A stretch of 64,000 bases of DNA from Neisseriaceae bacterium (GCA_027489245.1 JAIYAC010000007.1:153363-217362); one strand, 5' to 3'; shown: positions 45,110-55,879, counted from the stretch's first letter. Notes: generated by a model from the letters alone, not told the origin. A program made the numbers and translations.

Positions 45110-46750
45110 TTACAGTGTGAATCGGTGGCTGGCTTGCTCCAGCTTCTGGGTGGTCTGGTCGGCGACGCGAATCAGGCCGTACAGCCGGTCCACCGCTTCT
45201 TGCTGAGTATGCGTATCCTGCAGCACCTCGCCCAGCTCCTGCTGAACCTCCTGTCGCAGCTGCTGGCTGCCTTGTATTTGTTCCACCACGTGTTGCAGTG
45301 CCTGGCCTAGCGAATTGATGCTTTCTTGCAGGGCGCTCACGCTGTGGCTGGCTTGCTGTACTTTATCCAGCCCTTGCTCGGATTGCGCCAGGCCCTGGCG
45401 AATACTCGTGGCCGCTTCGGTGGTAGAGCGCTGAACGGTGCCCAGAATTTCGTTGATGCTGCCTGTGGATTGCGCCGTGCGTTCGGCCAGCTTGCGCACC
45501 TCGTCGGCTACCACGGCAAAGCCGCGGCCGCTTTCCCCGGCGCGCGCCGCCTCAATGGCCGCATTCAGCGCCAGCAAATTGGTTTGTTCGGCGATCTCGT
45601 GAATGGTGTTGGCCACGCCCACGATCTGGCCCGCTTTCTGGGTGAGCTCGTCCAGCAGCACGGTGGTTTCGCGCACGGTTTCTACCACGTTGGCCAGTAC
45701 CTCACTGCTTTGCTGCAGGTCGCGGCCGCTGTTGCCGGCCGACTCGATGGCAGCCACCGAGGTGGAGGCGGAGTGTTCGCTGTCGTTAGCCAGGCGCGCC
45801 AGGGTGTTGGTGAGCGATTGCACCTGTTCGCTCATCTGGCCGATGCGCTCGCGCTGGCGGCTGGCCAGCTGCTGCACTTGTGCTGCCTCATGCTGGATGT
45901 CGTGCTCGTTGCCTTGCAGCTCGCCTGCGGCGTTTTGCATCTGCACGATAAGCTGCTGCAGGCTGTGGCGCATGTCTTCCGTACTTTGGCCTATCTGGCC
46001 CAGCTCGTTATCGGGCTGGGGCGGTAGCGTCAGGTTCAGCTGCCCTTTGGCCAGCCCGGCCATGGCTTTGCGCAGCTGGTCTACGCTGCGGCGCTGCTGC
46101 CGGCTGATCTGGTGTACCAGAACAAAGGAGAGCACCAATACCAGCACAATGGTGCCTGCCAGAAACAGCCGGCCTTGCTGTACGAGCTGCTCGGCGCGCT
46201 TTTCTTCTTCGGCCAGCAGGCTGTTTTCGCGTTTCACCAGTTTGTCGATTTCGTAGCGGTGCTGCTGGTACTGGTTAGCCAGCTGGGTGAGCACGCTGCG
46301 TGTATCTTGCTCGGCCAGGCGCTGCGGAAAGTACTGCTCGCGTGCCAGTTTGAAAAACTCGCGTGCGGGTTTGTCGGAGGCTTGCAGCAGCAAACGCTGG
46401 CTTTCATCATTCAGCGGCATGCGTTGCCAGTATTCGTGGCGTGCCTGGAACTCTTTTTCCAGCTCCAGTACCCGGTCCTGATAGGTACGCACGGCAGACA
46501 GGCTCTGGCTATGCTGGGCCTGCATCACCACCAGATAGGATTCGATGATGTAGCGCGGTGGCGGCAGGATATCGGCAATCAGGTCTTTGCCCTGCACAAT
46601 GCGGCTGTAAGCTGGGCCGTTAATGCGCAGCTCTTCCAGCTGGCGCCAGGACATGCCGCCGGTGAACATCAGGCCGATGCCGACAATGGATAGAACCAGC
46701 AGAAATTGTGCCCTGATGGACAAGCGGGCGAGCCACGAGTGAGTAGGCAT
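45110..46750 (-). CDS. Methyl-accepting chemotaxis protein
   Basis: 546 residues. A TM helix at ~13-33, a periplasmic sensor of ~160 residues (predicted helical, with no recognised ligand motif), TM2 at ~195-214, a HAMP region, and the cytoplasmic signalling hairpin. The hairpin tip reads [40 protein letters not shown] (CheA/CheW contact). A Q/E-rich helix bundle flanks it for methylation. It likely senses via the binding protein encoded 12 bp downstream. Confidence 0.95.
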   Translation of the reverse strand: MPTHSWLARLSIRAQFLLVLSIVGIGLMFTGGMSWRQLEELRINGPAYSRIVQGKDLIADILPPPRYIIESYLVVMQAQHSQSLSAVRTYQDRVLELEKEFQARHEYWQRMPLNDESQRLLLQASDKPAREFFKLAREQYFPQRLAEQDTRSVLTQLANQYQQHRYEIDKLVKRENSLLAEEEKRAEQLVQQGRLFLAGTIVLVLVLSFVLVHQISRQQRRSVDQLRKAMAGLAKGQLNLTLPPQPDNELGQIGQSTEDMRHSLQQLIVQMQNAAGELQGNEHDIQHEAAQVQQLASRQRERIGQMSEQVQSLTNTLARLANDSEHSASTSVAAIESAGNSGRDLQQSSEVLANVVETVRETTVLLDELTQKAGQIVGVANTIHEIAEQTNLLALNAAIEAARAGESGRGFAVVADEVRKLAERTAQSTGSINEILGTVQRSTTEAATSIRQGLAQSEQGLDKVQQASHSVSALQESINSLGQALQHVVEQIQGSQQLRQEVQQELGEVLQDTHTQQEAVDRLYGLIRVADQTTQKLEQASHRFTL

Positions 46751-46972
46751 GCTGTTGTACTCGGGAATAGTGTTGAATCATTATCGAATACTAAAGAATA
46801 GTGAGCAAATTACTTCAGGGTATTTTGTGATTCTACTGTGGTGCAATGCGAAATCCAGCCTGGCGGCAGGGTTATTTTCTCGCTATGTTGATGAAAGAAA
46901 AGCATTTTTTCAGGTGAAAGCGCCGACGCTTTCTGGCACAATGCGCGGTCTTTCAAGAAACACCTGCACACA

Positions 46973-49288
46973 ATGACGCTTCCTGCCGCACCCCAAGCCA
47001 TTAACAGCTACCGCAAGTACTGGGCGCAACGCTTTGGTACCGCCCCTTTCCTGCCTATGAGCCGTGCCGAAATGGACGAGCTGGGCTGGGATAGCTGCGA
47101 CATCATCATCATCAGTGGTGACTGTTATATCGACCACCCCAGCTTCGGGATGGCACTGGTGGGCCGCTTGCTGGAAGCGCAGGGTTTCCGTGTGGGCATC
47201 ATTGCGCAGCCGGACTGGAACAGCGCCGACGCTTTCCGCGCGCTGGGCAAGCCCAATCTGTTTTACGGCGTGACCGCCGGCAATATGGATTCCATGATCA
47301 ACCGCTACACGGCCGACCGCCGCCCGCGCTCGGACGACGCCTACACCCCGCACGGCGAGCCGAACAAGCGCCCGGACCGCGCCGTGACCGTGTACGCACA
47401 GCGCTGCCGCGAGGCCTACCCCGGCGTGGGCGTGATGATCGGCTCCATCGAGGCATCCCTGCGCCGCATCGCCCACTTCGACTACTGGAGCGACAAGGTG
47501 CGCCAGTCGGTGCTGGCTACCTCCAAAGCCGACATCCTGCTGTACGGTAACGCCGAGCGCGCGCTGGTGGAAATTGCCCACCGCGCTGCCCGTGGCGAAA
47601 AGCTGTCCGAGATGCGCGATATCCGTGGTACCGCCTTCATGGTGCCGCACGGCTGGAAGCCGGACGACGAATGGCAGGAGATGGACTCCAGCGTGGTAGA
47701 TGTACCGGGCAAGGTGGACGTGATCCTGAACCCGTACCAGGAGATCCCCGAGCAAGCTGCCGAAGCCACTGCGGCCAACGATCCGAGCAAGCCGCAGGTG
47801 ATCCGCATCGAATCGCGCGAAGAGCGGCTGGCCAAGCGCCGCGCCGAGCGCGCCAAAACCGTGATCCGCATCCCGTCCTACGAGGCGGTAGCGCACGACC
47901 CGGTACTGTACGCCCACGCCAGCCGTACCCTGCACCTGGAGTCCAACCCCGGTAACGCCCGTGCGCTGGTACAGCTGCACGGCACGCGTGACGTGTGGCT
48001 GAACGCGCCGCCGATTCCGCTGACCACCGAAGAAATGGACTTCGTGTTCGGCCTGCCGTACGCCCGTAACCCGCACCCGGTGTACGGCGACGCGCATATC
48101 CCGGCGTGGGAGATGATCAAGTATTCGGTGAACATCATGCGCGGCTGCTTTGGCGGCTGTACCTTCTGCTCGATTACCGAGCACGAGGGCCGCATCATCC
48201 AGAGCCGCTCGGAAGAATCCATCCTCAAGGAAATCGAGGAAATCCGCGACAAGACGCCAGGCTTTACCGGCCATATTTCCGACCTGGGCGGCCCTACGGC
48301 CAATATGTACCGCCTCAGCTGCAAAGACCCGGCCATCGAGCGCTCCTGTCGCAAGCTGTCGTGCGTGTTCCCCGACATTTGCGAAAACCTGGGTACCGAC
48401 CACGGGCCGTTGATCCAGCTGTACCGCAAGGCGCGTGCGCTACCGGGCGTGAAGAAGATCAATATCCAGTCCGGCCTGCGCTACGACCTGGCGGTGAAGT
48501 CGCCGGAGTACATCAAGGAGCTGGTACAGCACCACGTGGGCGGCTACCTGAAGATTGCCCCGGAACACACCGAAGACGGCCCGCTGTCCAAGATGATGAA
48601 ACCTGGCATGGGCGCTTACGACAAGTTCAAGGAGCTGTTCGAGCGCTTCAGCCGTCAGGCCGGTAAAGAGCAGTACCTGATTCCGTACTTTATCGCGGCC
48701 CATCCGGGCACCAGCGACGAAGACATGGTGAACCTGGCGCTGTGGCTGAAGAAAAACAACTTCCGCCTCGACCAGGTACAAACCTTCACCCCCACGCCGA
48801 TGGCGCTGGCCACCACCATGTGGCACACCAAGCGCAACCCGCTGAAGCGCCTGTCGCGCAGCTCGGAAAAAGTGGACGTGGTACGCGATGGCTACCGCCG
48901 CAAGCTGCACAAGGCGCTGCTGCGCTACCACCACCCGGATAACTGGCAGATCATTTACGACGCGCTGGTGCAGATGGGCCGCAGCGACCTGATTGGCCAC
49001 GCCAAGCACTGCCTGATTCCGCCGACGCCACCGGGCGATAAAGCCGCCGCCGCGCGCCACCGCTTTGCTGGCCAGAGCCTGGCCGCGCGTGCCAAGGCAC
49101 AGCAGGGCCAGCCGCGCAGCTACGCCGGCGCCCCGCGTGGTAACGGCAAACCCGCCGCCGCCAAGGCGCACCCAGGCAAACCGGCAACAGCCAAACCGGC
49201 TGCCAGCAAGCCTGTCGCCGCCAAGCCGGCAGCAGGGCGTGGTGGTGCCGGCAGCAAGCCCGCCGGCAAGGTTGGCCGCGGCCGCTAA
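46973..49288 (+). CDS. ygiQ: YgiQ-family radical SAM protein
   Basis: 771 residues. UPF0313/YgiQ family: N-terminal B12-binding-like domain ([22 protein letters not shown]), then a radical SAM core with the 4Fe-4S motif CFGGCTFC (Cys392, Cys396, Cys399) and [12 protein letters not shown]. The substrate is unknown; the family is sometimes linked to tRNA or protein modification. Residues after ~690 form an Ala/Lys/Pro/Gly-rich tail, probably disordered, ending VGRGR. A single-gene unit. Confidence 0.93.
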   Translation: MTLPAAPQAINSYRKYWAQRFGTAPFLPMSRAEMDELGWDSCDIIIISGDCYIDHPSFGMALVGRLLEAQGFRVGIIAQPDWNSADAFRALGKPNLFYGVTAGNMDSMINRYTADRRPRSDDAYTPHGEPNKRPDRAVTVYAQRCREAYPGVGVMIGSIEASLRRIAHFDYWSDKVRQSVLATSKADILLYGNAERALVEIAHRAARGEKLSEMRDIRGTAFMVPHGWKPDDEWQEMDSSVVDVPGKVDVILNPYQEIPEQAAEATAANDPSKPQVIRIESREERLAKRRAERAKTVIRIPSYEAVAHDPVLYAHASRTLHLESNPGNARALVQLHGTRDVWLNAPPIPLTTEEMDFVFGLPYARNPHPVYGDAHIPAWEMIKYSVNIMRGCFGGCTFCSITEHEGRIIQSRSEESILKEIEEIRDKTPGFTGHISDLGGPTANMYRLSCKDPAIERSCRKLSCVFPDICENLGTDHGPLIQLYRKARALPGVKKINIQSGLRYDLAVKSPEYIKELVQHHVGGYLKIAPEHTEDGPLSKMMKPGMGAYDKFKELFERFSRQAGKEQYLIPYFIAAHPGTSDEDMVNLALWLKKNNFRLDQVQTFTPTPMALATTMWHTKRNPLKRLSRSSEKVDVVRDGYRRKLHKALLRYHHPDNWQIIYDALVQMGRSDLIGHAKHCLIPPTPPGDKAAAARHRFAGQSLAARAKAQQGQPRSYAGAPRGNGKPAAAKAHPGKPATAKPAASKPVAAKPAAGRGGAGSKPAGKVGRGR

Positions 49289-49404
49289 GCTGCGCTACAG
49301 CACGATCCAGGCCGCCTGCATGGGCGGCTTTTTCTCGCCCGCTGCGGCACTTTTGCCGCGTGGGGCGTACAGAGTACTGCACACATATTGCCCAGGTGGC
49401 CAGC

Positions 49405-50880
49405 ATGATACGCATCCCGTTTGAACACAGTTACGCCACGCAGCTGTCCCAGGCCTGCGCTGCGGCCAACCCTGATACGCCTGCTGCGCCGCGGCTGCTG
49501 TTCTGGCAGGCCGGCCTGGCCGGCGAGCTGGGGCTGGGCACCACTGGCGTGGATGACGCCACGTTGGCCGCGCTGTTTTCCGGCGCGCAGCTGCCTGACG
49601 GTGCGCAGCCGGTGGCGCAGGTGTACGCCGGCCACCAGTTTGGCGGCTACTCGCCGCAGCTGGGCGACGGGCGTGCCTTGCTGCTGGGCGAGGTGGTGGA
49701 TACGGCGGGGCAGCGCCGCGATATCGCCTTCAAGGGTAGTGGCCGTACGCCGTTTTCGCGCCGTGGCGATGGCAAGGCAGCGGTGGGGCCCATGCTGCGC
49801 GAGCTGATTATCGGCGAGGCCATGCACGCGCTGGGCATCCCCACCACGCGGGCGCTGGCGGTGGTCGCCACTGGCGACACGGTCTACCGCGACCGCCCGC
49901 TGCCCGGCGCTGTACTCACGCGGGTGGCGGCCAGCCATATTCGCGTGGGCACCTTCGAGTACTTTGCCAACCGTGGCGACGAGGCCACGCTGCGCCAGCT
50001 GGCGGCGTACACGCTGCAGCGCCACTACCCGCAGCTGCAGCATGCGGCCAACCCTTACCTGGCCATGCTGGCGGCGGTGTGCCAGCGTCAGGCCAGCCTG
50101 CTGGCGCAGTGGATGCACGCCGGTTTCATCCATGGCGTGATGAATACCGACAATATGACGCTGTCGGGCGAAACCATCGATTACGGCCCCTGCGCCTTCA
50201 TGGATGCCTACGACCCGGCCACGGTATTCAGCTCCATCGACGAGCGTGGCCGCTACGCCTACGGCAACCAGCCAGCTATCGCGCAATGGAACCTGGCACG
50301 GCTGGCCGAGGCACTCTTGCCGCTGCTGGATGCCGCGTCGATGGACGACGCCGTCGCACAGGCTACCGAGGTGATCCAGGGCTTTCAGGCGCATTACCAG
50401 CAAGCCTGGCTGGCGCAGGCGCGGGTCAAGCTGGGTCTGGTGGATGCGCAGGAAGACGACCTGGCGCTGGCCGAGGACTGGCTGCTGATGCTGCATCGTC
50501 AGCGGGTGGATTTCACCCTGGCCTGGCGTTATCTGGCCGACGCACTGGAGGGCGAGGCGCCGCGTCTGGCCGGGCTATTCGCGCAGCCGGCAGTGCTGCA
50601 GGCCTGGCTGGCGCGTTGGCAAGCGCGGCTGGGGGGGAGTGGCGGGCCCGCCGCACAGGTGGCTGGCCGCATGCGTGCGGCCAACCCTTTGTACATTGCC
50701 CGCAACCATCTGGTAGAAGAGGCGCTGGCCGCGGCCAGCGAGTATGGCGACACAGGGCTGGCGCAGCAGCTGCTGGCCGTGCTGGCACAGCCCTTTACCG
50801 AGCGCCCGGGGCTGGCGCGCTATACCCAGCCAGCCAGTGCCGAGCTGGCGCTGGGCTACCGTACCTTCTGCGGTACCTGA
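49405..50880 (+). CDS. selO: Protein adenylyltransferase SelO (YdiU)
   Basis: 491 residues from ATG 49405. SelO is a pseudokinase that transfers AMP from ATP to Ser/Thr/Tyr of target proteins; it binds ATP in reverse orientation. Features: YAGHQFGGYSPQLGDGRA, FKGSGRTPFSRRGDGKAAVGPMLRE, MNTDNMTLSGETIDYGPCAFMDAY and the C-terminal FCGT, with its conserved Cys at the position of the eukaryotic selenocysteine. It holds three copies of the 10-bp repeat (49461, 50043, 50676). It converges on a cyclase gene, 1 nt away. Confidence 0.95.
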   Translation: MIRIPFEHSYATQLSQACAAANPDTPAAPRLLFWQAGLAGELGLGTTGVDDATLAALFSGAQLPDGAQPVAQVYAGHQFGGYSPQLGDGRALLLGEVVDTAGQRRDIAFKGSGRTPFSRRGDGKAAVGPMLRELIIGEAMHALGIPTTRALAVVATGDTVYRDRPLPGAVLTRVAASHIRVGTFEYFANRGDEATLRQLAAYTLQRHYPQLQHAANPYLAMLAAVCQRQASLLAQWMHAGFIHGVMNTDNMTLSGETIDYGPCAFMDAYDPATVFSSIDERGRYAYGNQPAIAQWNLARLAEALLPLLDAASMDDAVAQATEVIQGFQAHYQQAWLAQARVKLGLVDAQEDDLALAEDWLLMLHRQRVDFTLAWRYLADALEGEAPRLAGLFAQPAVLQAWLARWQARLGGSGGPAAQVAGRMRAANPLYIARNHLVEEALAAASEYGDTGLAQQLLAVLAQPFTERPGLARYTQPASAELALGYRTFCGT

Positions 50881-50881
50881 A

Positions 50882-52060
50882 CTACACCAGGCTGACGGCC
50901 AGGGTGGCCGCCTCGATGCGGTTACGGCCATTGTGCTTGGCGCGATAGAGCGCCTCGTCTGCCGCAGCCAGCAGGCTGTCCATGTCGATATCGGGCAGCA
51001 TGCCGCTGGCCACCCCGAAGCTGGCCGTCAGCTGCAGTGGCCTGCCATCAAAATCCAGTGTCTGGTTAGCCAGCGTCTGGCGCAGGTTTTCGGCCAACTC
51101 CAGCCCCTCGGGCAGGGAACTGTCGCGCAATACCATGGCAAACTCTTCGCCCCCCAGGCGGAATGCGCGGAAGCGGTCGGTACTGCGCGACATCATCTGT
51201 CGGCCCACGTGCTGCAGCACTTCATCGCCGATATGGTGGCCAAAAGTGTCATTAATGGCTTTGAAGTGGTCGATATCCACAAAAATCACGCACACGCGCA
51301 GCGGGTGGCGCCGTGGTCTTTCGATATAACTCCGCGTCAGCGAGCGGCGGTTGCGCAGGCCGGTCAGCGGGTCGCGGTGTGACAGCATATGCAGCTGGCG
51401 TGTCAGCCGGGTACCGATACGCACAATGGACATCATGTTGAAGAAAGCCGCCATCACCATGTAGAACATGGCCTGGTTCACGTTGATGTCGCTGCTGACC
51501 GTGAGCTCTGGCAAGCCACTTTCGCCTATCAGCAGGCGGGCAATGGCGCGCACGATCAGATAAGTGGCAAACAGCACCAGTGGCACGTGCAGAATCCACG
51601 TGGACATGCCGGGAAATTCGTTGAGCGAGGGGCGGTGGATGCGGGATACGCCCCACAGCACGATACCGCCCAGCATGAGATTGAGCAGGGTAATGCGGTA
51701 TGGCACGGTGGCTTCCGGTAGCCCCAGCAGGAAGGACAACCAGCCAGCCAGGGCGGTCAGCAGCCAGATATGGCTATGGGGCAAGGGGCCTAGCTCAAAG
51801 AAAGCCAGGTAGGCATTACTGCCATACAGGAAGCCCGCTACCAGCAGGGCCGACATGACGGCATAGGGCATGGCCAGCAGCATCAGGTCGGGTGGCATGA
51901 TGGCTACCAGCAGCAGACCTGAAGCCATGCAAGCGGCCGCCATCGTGTGCTGCACCAGCTGCTTTCCCAGGCCGCGTAGCTGCGTACCGGACAGTAGCCA
52001 GGCAAGGGCATAAAGATAAAGCTGTGTGACCAGAAGCAACCAATGGGCGTGGTATTGCAT
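50882..52060 (-). CDS. Membrane-bound diguanylate cyclase (GGDEF) 1
   Basis: 392 residues. About eight N-terminal TM helices (residues 1-215) then a GGDEF domain. The active motif is GGEEF near 300, with VDIDHFKAINDTFGHHIGDEVL and LYRAKHNGRN as the other conserved elements, so cyclic di-GMP synthesis is expected. The RxxD inhibitory site is not at its usual distance of five residues before GGEEF: the nearest RSTD is seven away. It is about equally long and similar throughout to the cyclase at 53169-54341, so the two are paralogues flanking ghrA. Confidence 0.92.
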   Translation of the reverse strand: MQYHAHWLLLVTQLYLYALAWLLSGTQLRGLGKQLVQHTMAAACMASGLLLVAIMPPDLMLLAMPYAVMSALLVAGFLYGSNAYLAFFELGPLPHSHIWLLTALAGWLSFLLGLPEATVPYRITLLNLMLGGIVLWGVSRIHRPSLNEFPGMSTWILHVPLVLFATYLIVRAIARLLIGESGLPELTVSSDINVNQAMFYMVMAAFFNMMSIVRIGTRLTRQLHMLSHRDPLTGLRNRRSLTRSYIERPRRHPLRVCVIFVDIDHFKAINDTFGHHIGDEVLQHVGRQMMSRSTDRFRAFRLGGEEFAMVLRDSSLPEGLELAENLRQTLANQTLDFDGRPLQLTASFGVASGMLPDIDMDSLLAAADEALYRAKHNGRNRIEAATLAVSLV

Positions 52061-52242
52061 AAACTTCCTTAGCGGTTAGCTTATCTATATCTATGGTTTT
52101 ACTAGAGATATCATGGGTTTTCAACTTTATGATCATACTCTTTTCATAATTATTGAAAGATATAAGCGTAACGCCAAGCCATGCCTTGGCGGCGTTGTGT
52201 TACTGGTTTATAAGTGGGTGTCTCCTTTTTGTCTGCCCTGCC

Positions 52243-53172
52243 ATGATTCTGCTCCATACCCCTAGTGCAAAAGAAGTTGCTGCCTATTTGCCCCTGTTCC
52301 GCGTTGCGCTACCTGCTATGCCGGTGGTGACGCTGGACACCTTGCAGCAGCCCGAACAGGTACGCTATGTCATTACTTGGGGCCCGCCGCCCGGCCTGTT
52401 TGCCGGTTTGCCCGCCTTGCAGGCGGTGTTTGCCTTGGGTGCCGGGGTAGACAAATTGCTGGCACGGCCGGATCTGCCAGCGAGTGTGCCCCTATACCGC
52501 TTGCTGGACGGTGGCATGGCACAGCAGATGGCCGAGTACGTACGGCTGGGCGTGTTGTCTTATCAGCGGCATATGGATGTTTACCGCCGCCAGCAAGCGG
52601 CAGGGGTATGGAAAATGCTGCCACCGCGCCTGCCCGCCGAGGTACGCGTCGGTGTGCTGGGGCTAGGGGAAATCGGTAGTGCGGTGGCGCAAGCCTTGGT
52701 CGCTGATGGCTACCCGGTAAGCGGGTGGAGCCGTACCCCGCGGCCATTGCCTGGTGTGACCGGCTACCATGGCGAAGAGGGTTTGGTTCAGATACTGGCT
52801 CACAGCGATGTCTTAGCCTGCGTGTTGCCCTCTACCCCGCAAACACAGGGGCTACTGGATGCGCAGCGCTTGGCCAAACTGCCTGCGGGCGCGATGGTGA
52901 TCAATGCGGGGCGGGGTGATTTACTGGACGAAAACGCCCTGCTGGCGCTACTGGATAGCGGCCACTTGCGGGCGGCCCAGCTGGATGTATTTGCCATGGA
53001 GCCGCTGCCCGCACATAGCCGGCTATGGCAGCACCCCGCCGTTACCCTGACACCGCATATTGCGGCGATTACCCTGCGCCAGCAGGCGGTTAGCCAGATT
53101 GCGGCCAACCTGCAGCGCTTGCAAGCCGGCCAGCTTGCCGAAGGGCTGGTGCAGCGCGGGCGCGGCTACTAG
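52243..53172 (+). CDS. ghrA: Glyoxylate/hydroxypyruvate reductase A
   Basis: 309 residues from ATG 52243 (MILLHTPSAKEV). D-isomer 2-hydroxyacid dehydrogenase family, reducing glyoxylate and hydroxypyruvate. GVLGLGEIGSAVAQALV (NAD(P) site), the VINAGRGDLLDE segment and catalytic HPAVTLTPHIAAIT follow GhrA. An upstream TTG-type extension (from 52153) is possible but codes a hydrophobic stretch not seen in relatives. It ends GLVQRGRGY, as E. coli GhrA does. Its stop overlaps the convergent cyclase stop (CTAG). Confidence 0.92.
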   Translation: MILLHTPSAKEVAAYLPLFRVALPAMPVVTLDTLQQPEQVRYVITWGPPPGLFAGLPALQAVFALGAGVDKLLARPDLPASVPLYRLLDGGMAQQMAEYVRLGVLSYQRHMDVYRRQQAAGVWKMLPPRLPAEVRVGVLGLGEIGSAVAQALVADGYPVSGWSRTPRPLPGVTGYHGEEGLVQILAHSDVLACVLPSTPQTQGLLDAQRLAKLPAGAMVINAGRGDLLDENALLALLDSGHLRAAQLDVFAMEPLPAHSRLWQHPAVTLTPHIAAITLRQQAVSQIAANLQRLQAGQLAEGLVQRGRGY

Positions 53173-54341
53173 CTTTCCTGGGTGCAGGTTTGCCCATGGC
53201 AAATGCGGTTACGCCCGCTTTGCTTGGCGTGGTACATGGCCCGGTCGGCGGCATCCAGTACCTGCACCAGTTTGTATTCGGCCTGACTACTGCTGGCAAT
53301 GCCGAAGCTAGCGGTAATGGTGAGGATCTGGCCTTGCCGTATCAGTGGCTTGCTGGCTATCGCCTGGCGCAGTTCCTCTGCCAGCTGCAGCGCGTCTGTC
53401 TGGCTGCCACCAGGCAGGACGATGGCAAACTCCTCTCCCCCAAGACGGAACGCCTGGCTAAGCTCGGTATGGTATTGCTTGAGCAGGCGGCCCATCCGCC
53501 ATAGCACCACATCACCCATGCTGTGCCCGTAACGATCGTTGATGAGCTTGAAGTGGTCGATGTCCAGCACGATGACACTAAAGCAGGAAAACTGCTGCAG
53601 ATAAGCCTCGGTAAGCCTGGTGTGCATGGCACGGCGGTTTTGCAGGGTTGTCAGCTGGTCGTGTAGCGACAGTTTGTGCAGCTGCCTGGCCATGCGGGCG
53701 CCAATGCGTACGCTGGCTGTCAGGTTGAAAATGGCGGCCATCACCATGAAGGCTACCGCTTGCAGGGTATTCATGACACTGCTGCTGTACAGCTCGGGTA
53801 CGACGGCTTCGCCAAACATCAGCCGCAGAACGGCGCGCAGCAAAAAGAAACAGCCAAACAGTACCGACGAGGCGTGCAGCAGCCAGGTGCCAATGCCGGG
53901 GAACTCCTTGAGCGACGCCTGGTGCATCTGCCAGGTTACCAGCAACAGGATGCACCCGGTCTCTACGGATAGCACTGCCAGCCGTAGCTCGTGCTTGTCT
54001 ATCAGGCCCAGCAGCAAAACTGGTACGGCAGCGGCCAGTGTGGTCAGGAGTATGTCGCGGTGGCGGTAGCTATGCAGGCGCAAAAACAGCAGGCTGGCGT
54101 TGGCCGCATACAGAAAGCCGCCAACCAGCAAGGCAGAGACCAGGGTATAGGGCCACGGCTGGCGCAGGATGGCTGCCGGCAGGCTGGCCGACAGCAGCAT
54201 GCCACTGGCCAGCAGCATGGCCGACAGGCTGTGCTGCCATAGCAGGCGGCGCATGCTTTTCAGTAGCAGAATGGCTAGCAGCCAACCCACGCCGTACAGA
54301 TAAAACTGCACAATCAATAGCAGCCAGTGCGTTTGGGGCAT
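53169..54341 (-). CDS. Membrane-bound diguanylate cyclase (GGDEF) 2
   Basis: 390 residues from ATG 54341 (MPQTHWLLLIVQFYLYG), the start that aligns with the paralogue's MQYHAHWLLLVTQLYLY. Same plan: about eight TM helices, then GGDEF with VLDIDHFKLINDRYGHSMGDVVL and GGEEF near 300. The RxxD inhibitory motif is absent at the usual place (HTEL/SQAF precede GGEEF). Both cyclases probably sense a membrane or small-molecule cue via the TM array; they flank ghrA on the opposite strand. Confidence 0.91.
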   Translation of the reverse strand: MPQTHWLLLIVQFYLYGVGWLLAILLLKSMRRLLWQHSLSAMLLASGMLLSASLPAAILRQPWPYTLVSALLVGGFLYAANASLLFLRLHSYRHRDILLTTLAAAVPVLLLGLIDKHELRLAVLSVETGCILLLVTWQMHQASLKEFPGIGTWLLHASSVLFGCFFLLRAVLRLMFGEAVVPELYSSSVMNTLQAVAFMVMAAIFNLTASVRIGARMARQLHKLSLHDQLTTLQNRRAMHTRLTEAYLQQFSCFSVIVLDIDHFKLINDRYGHSMGDVVLWRMGRLLKQYHTELSQAFRLGGEEFAIVLPGGSQTDALQLAEELRQAIASKPLIRQGQILTITASFGIASSSQAEYKLVQVLDAADRAMYHAKQSGRNRICHGQTCTQES

Positions 54342-54468
54342 GAGCATTCCGGACAGATGGCGCAGCGTGCTGCGAATCAGGCCATTGTTGCCATGGCTTG
54401 CCACTGCGGCAATATCTCTATAAAACCCCCGCAACAATGGTGTTGCGCATCGCCTGCAACATGGCGGC

Positions 54469-54924
54469 TCAGGCCGTTTTCAGGCGCGATCTTGCCTGGT
54501 CGTATAGCCAATTGAACAGATAGGTATAAGGCAGAAAGAACAGCAGAATGCCGATATCCAGCAGCAGCGCCTGCCAGTAGCTTATCTCCATCCACCATGC
54601 CACGACCGGCACGCAGATAAACACCAGTCCTCCCTCGAACAGCACGGCGTGAAGGGTGCGAACCCATGGCGTGCGTTGCCAGCCGCAGCGGCGTTCCAGG
54701 CGCTCGAACAGGGCGCCGAATAGCATGTTCCAGCTCATGGCAATGGTCGACAGCATCACGGCCAGCACCCCCATCTGCGCCGGGCCATGGCCCAGTAGCC
54801 AGCTGCCTAATGGCACCAGTATCAGCATGGCGCACACTTCGTACAGTACGGCGTGCAAGGCGCGTTCGGGCAGGGTTTTTTCGTGGCTGTGCATGGTGTG
54901 GCCCAGGGGAGTGGTGTCAATCAT
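54469..54924 (-). CDS. PACE-family efflux pump
   Basis: 151 residues. Two bacterial-transmembrane-pair units: LPERALHAVLYEVCAMLI and RTLHAVLFEGGLVFI, each with the His/Glu pattern typical of PACE (AceI-like) proton-driven exporters of chlorhexidine and related biocides. Four TM helices. The start may be MIDTTPL (54924) or MHSHEK (54891). It is divergent from a LysR regulator 60 bp away, the arrangement seen for AceI/AceR, so that regulator may control it. Confidence 0.88.
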   Translation of the reverse strand: MIDTTPLGHTMHSHEKTLPERALHAVLYEVCAMLILVPLGSWLLGHGPAQMGVLAVMLSTIAMSWNMLFGALFERLERRCGWQRTPWVRTLHAVLFEGGLVFICVPVVAWWMEISYWQALLLDIGILLFFLPYTYLFNWLYDQARSRLKTA

Positions 54925-54984
54925 GCTGGCAGTGTGATAGGTTTTTTGCGTAGATAACAGTTAGGTTCTATCGGAAAGATCGAT

Positions 54985-55872
54985 ATGTCTATCAGCAATG
55001 ACGCCCTGGCTACCCTGGTGATGGTGGCCGAGCAAGGCTCGTTTTCGGCGGCAGCACGCGCCCTGGGCAAGCGGCAGTCCACCATTAGCGAATGTGTGGC
55101 CAACCTGGAAATCGACCTGGGTGTGAGCCTGTTCGAGCGCAGTGGCCGCCAGCCACAGCTCACGGCGGCTGGCCTGCGCCTCTTGCCGTTGGCACGGCAA
55201 GCCCTGGCTGCGCAAGACCAGCTGTGGCTGCAAGCCCGAGCGCTGGTCGCGGGCACTGAGCCACGGTTGAGCCTGGTGCTATCCGATACGTTTCATACCG
55301 GTAGCCTGGAGGCCGCGCTGCAGGCATTTGCCACCCAGTTTCCCCATACCGAGCTGGAGTGTCTGGTGGGCGAGCAGGAAGACGTGCTGGCGCTGGTGCG
55401 GGAAGGGCGCGCGCAGCTTGGCCTGCTATGCGGCCTGGCCAGCCCGGATGCCTTGCTGGCCAGCCAGCGGCTGCCGCAGTCTGCCAGTACGTCGCTCTAC
55501 GTGGCGCCACAACACGTGCTGGCCGCGCAGCCGCCACAGGATGCGTCACAGCTGCAGGCTTACCGCCAGCTAAGGCTGAATACTTATGGCGACACCGCTG
55601 CCGCGGGTAGCGCAGGGCCGTGCTGGTACGCGCCCAGCTATCTTTTGCTGCTGGAAATGACCCAGCTGGGTTTTGGCTGGGCCGAGCTGCCAGACTGGCT
55701 GGTTGCCCGTTACGCCCCCGAGCTGGTGCCGCTACCGCTGGCAGGTTGGCCGCAGCAGCGCAGCCTGCACGCCGTGTGGCAGCGGGCGCAGCCGCCGGGG
55801 CCGGCTGCGGCCTGGATGCTGCAACTTTTTTTGCAGCCACCGGCAGCAGGCAAGCCCGGCGGGCTGGGCTAA
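54985..55872 (+). CDS. LysR-family transcriptional regulator
   Basis: 295 residues. The N-terminal winged helix-turn-helix, ALATLVMVAEQGSFSAAARALGKRQSTISECVANLEIDLGVSLFERSGRQPQLTAAG, spans ~5-62; an effector-binding domain follows. It is divergent from the PACE pump and probably regulates it. Its target region holds ATCG...CGAT dyads in the 60-bp gap. The last codons lie 8 bp from the convergent ABC transporter gene. Confidence 0.9.
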   Translation: MSISNDALATLVMVAEQGSFSAAARALGKRQSTISECVANLEIDLGVSLFERSGRQPQLTAAGLRLLPLARQALAAQDQLWLQARALVAGTEPRLSLVLSDTFHTGSLEAALQAFATQFPHTELECLVGEQEDVLALVREGRAQLGLLCGLASPDALLASQRLPQSASTSLYVAPQHVLAAQPPQDASQLQAYRQLRLNTYGDTAAAGSAGPCWYAPSYLLLLEMTQLGFGWAELPDWLVARYAPELVPLPLAGWPQQRSLHAVWQRAQPPGPAAAWMLQLFLQPPAAGKPGGLG

Positions 55873-55879
55873 GCCCGCG

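Noticed and set aside
46910..48403. 497-codon minus-strand frame opposite ygiQ
   Set aside because: A shadow; YgiQ radical SAM motifs are on the plus strand.
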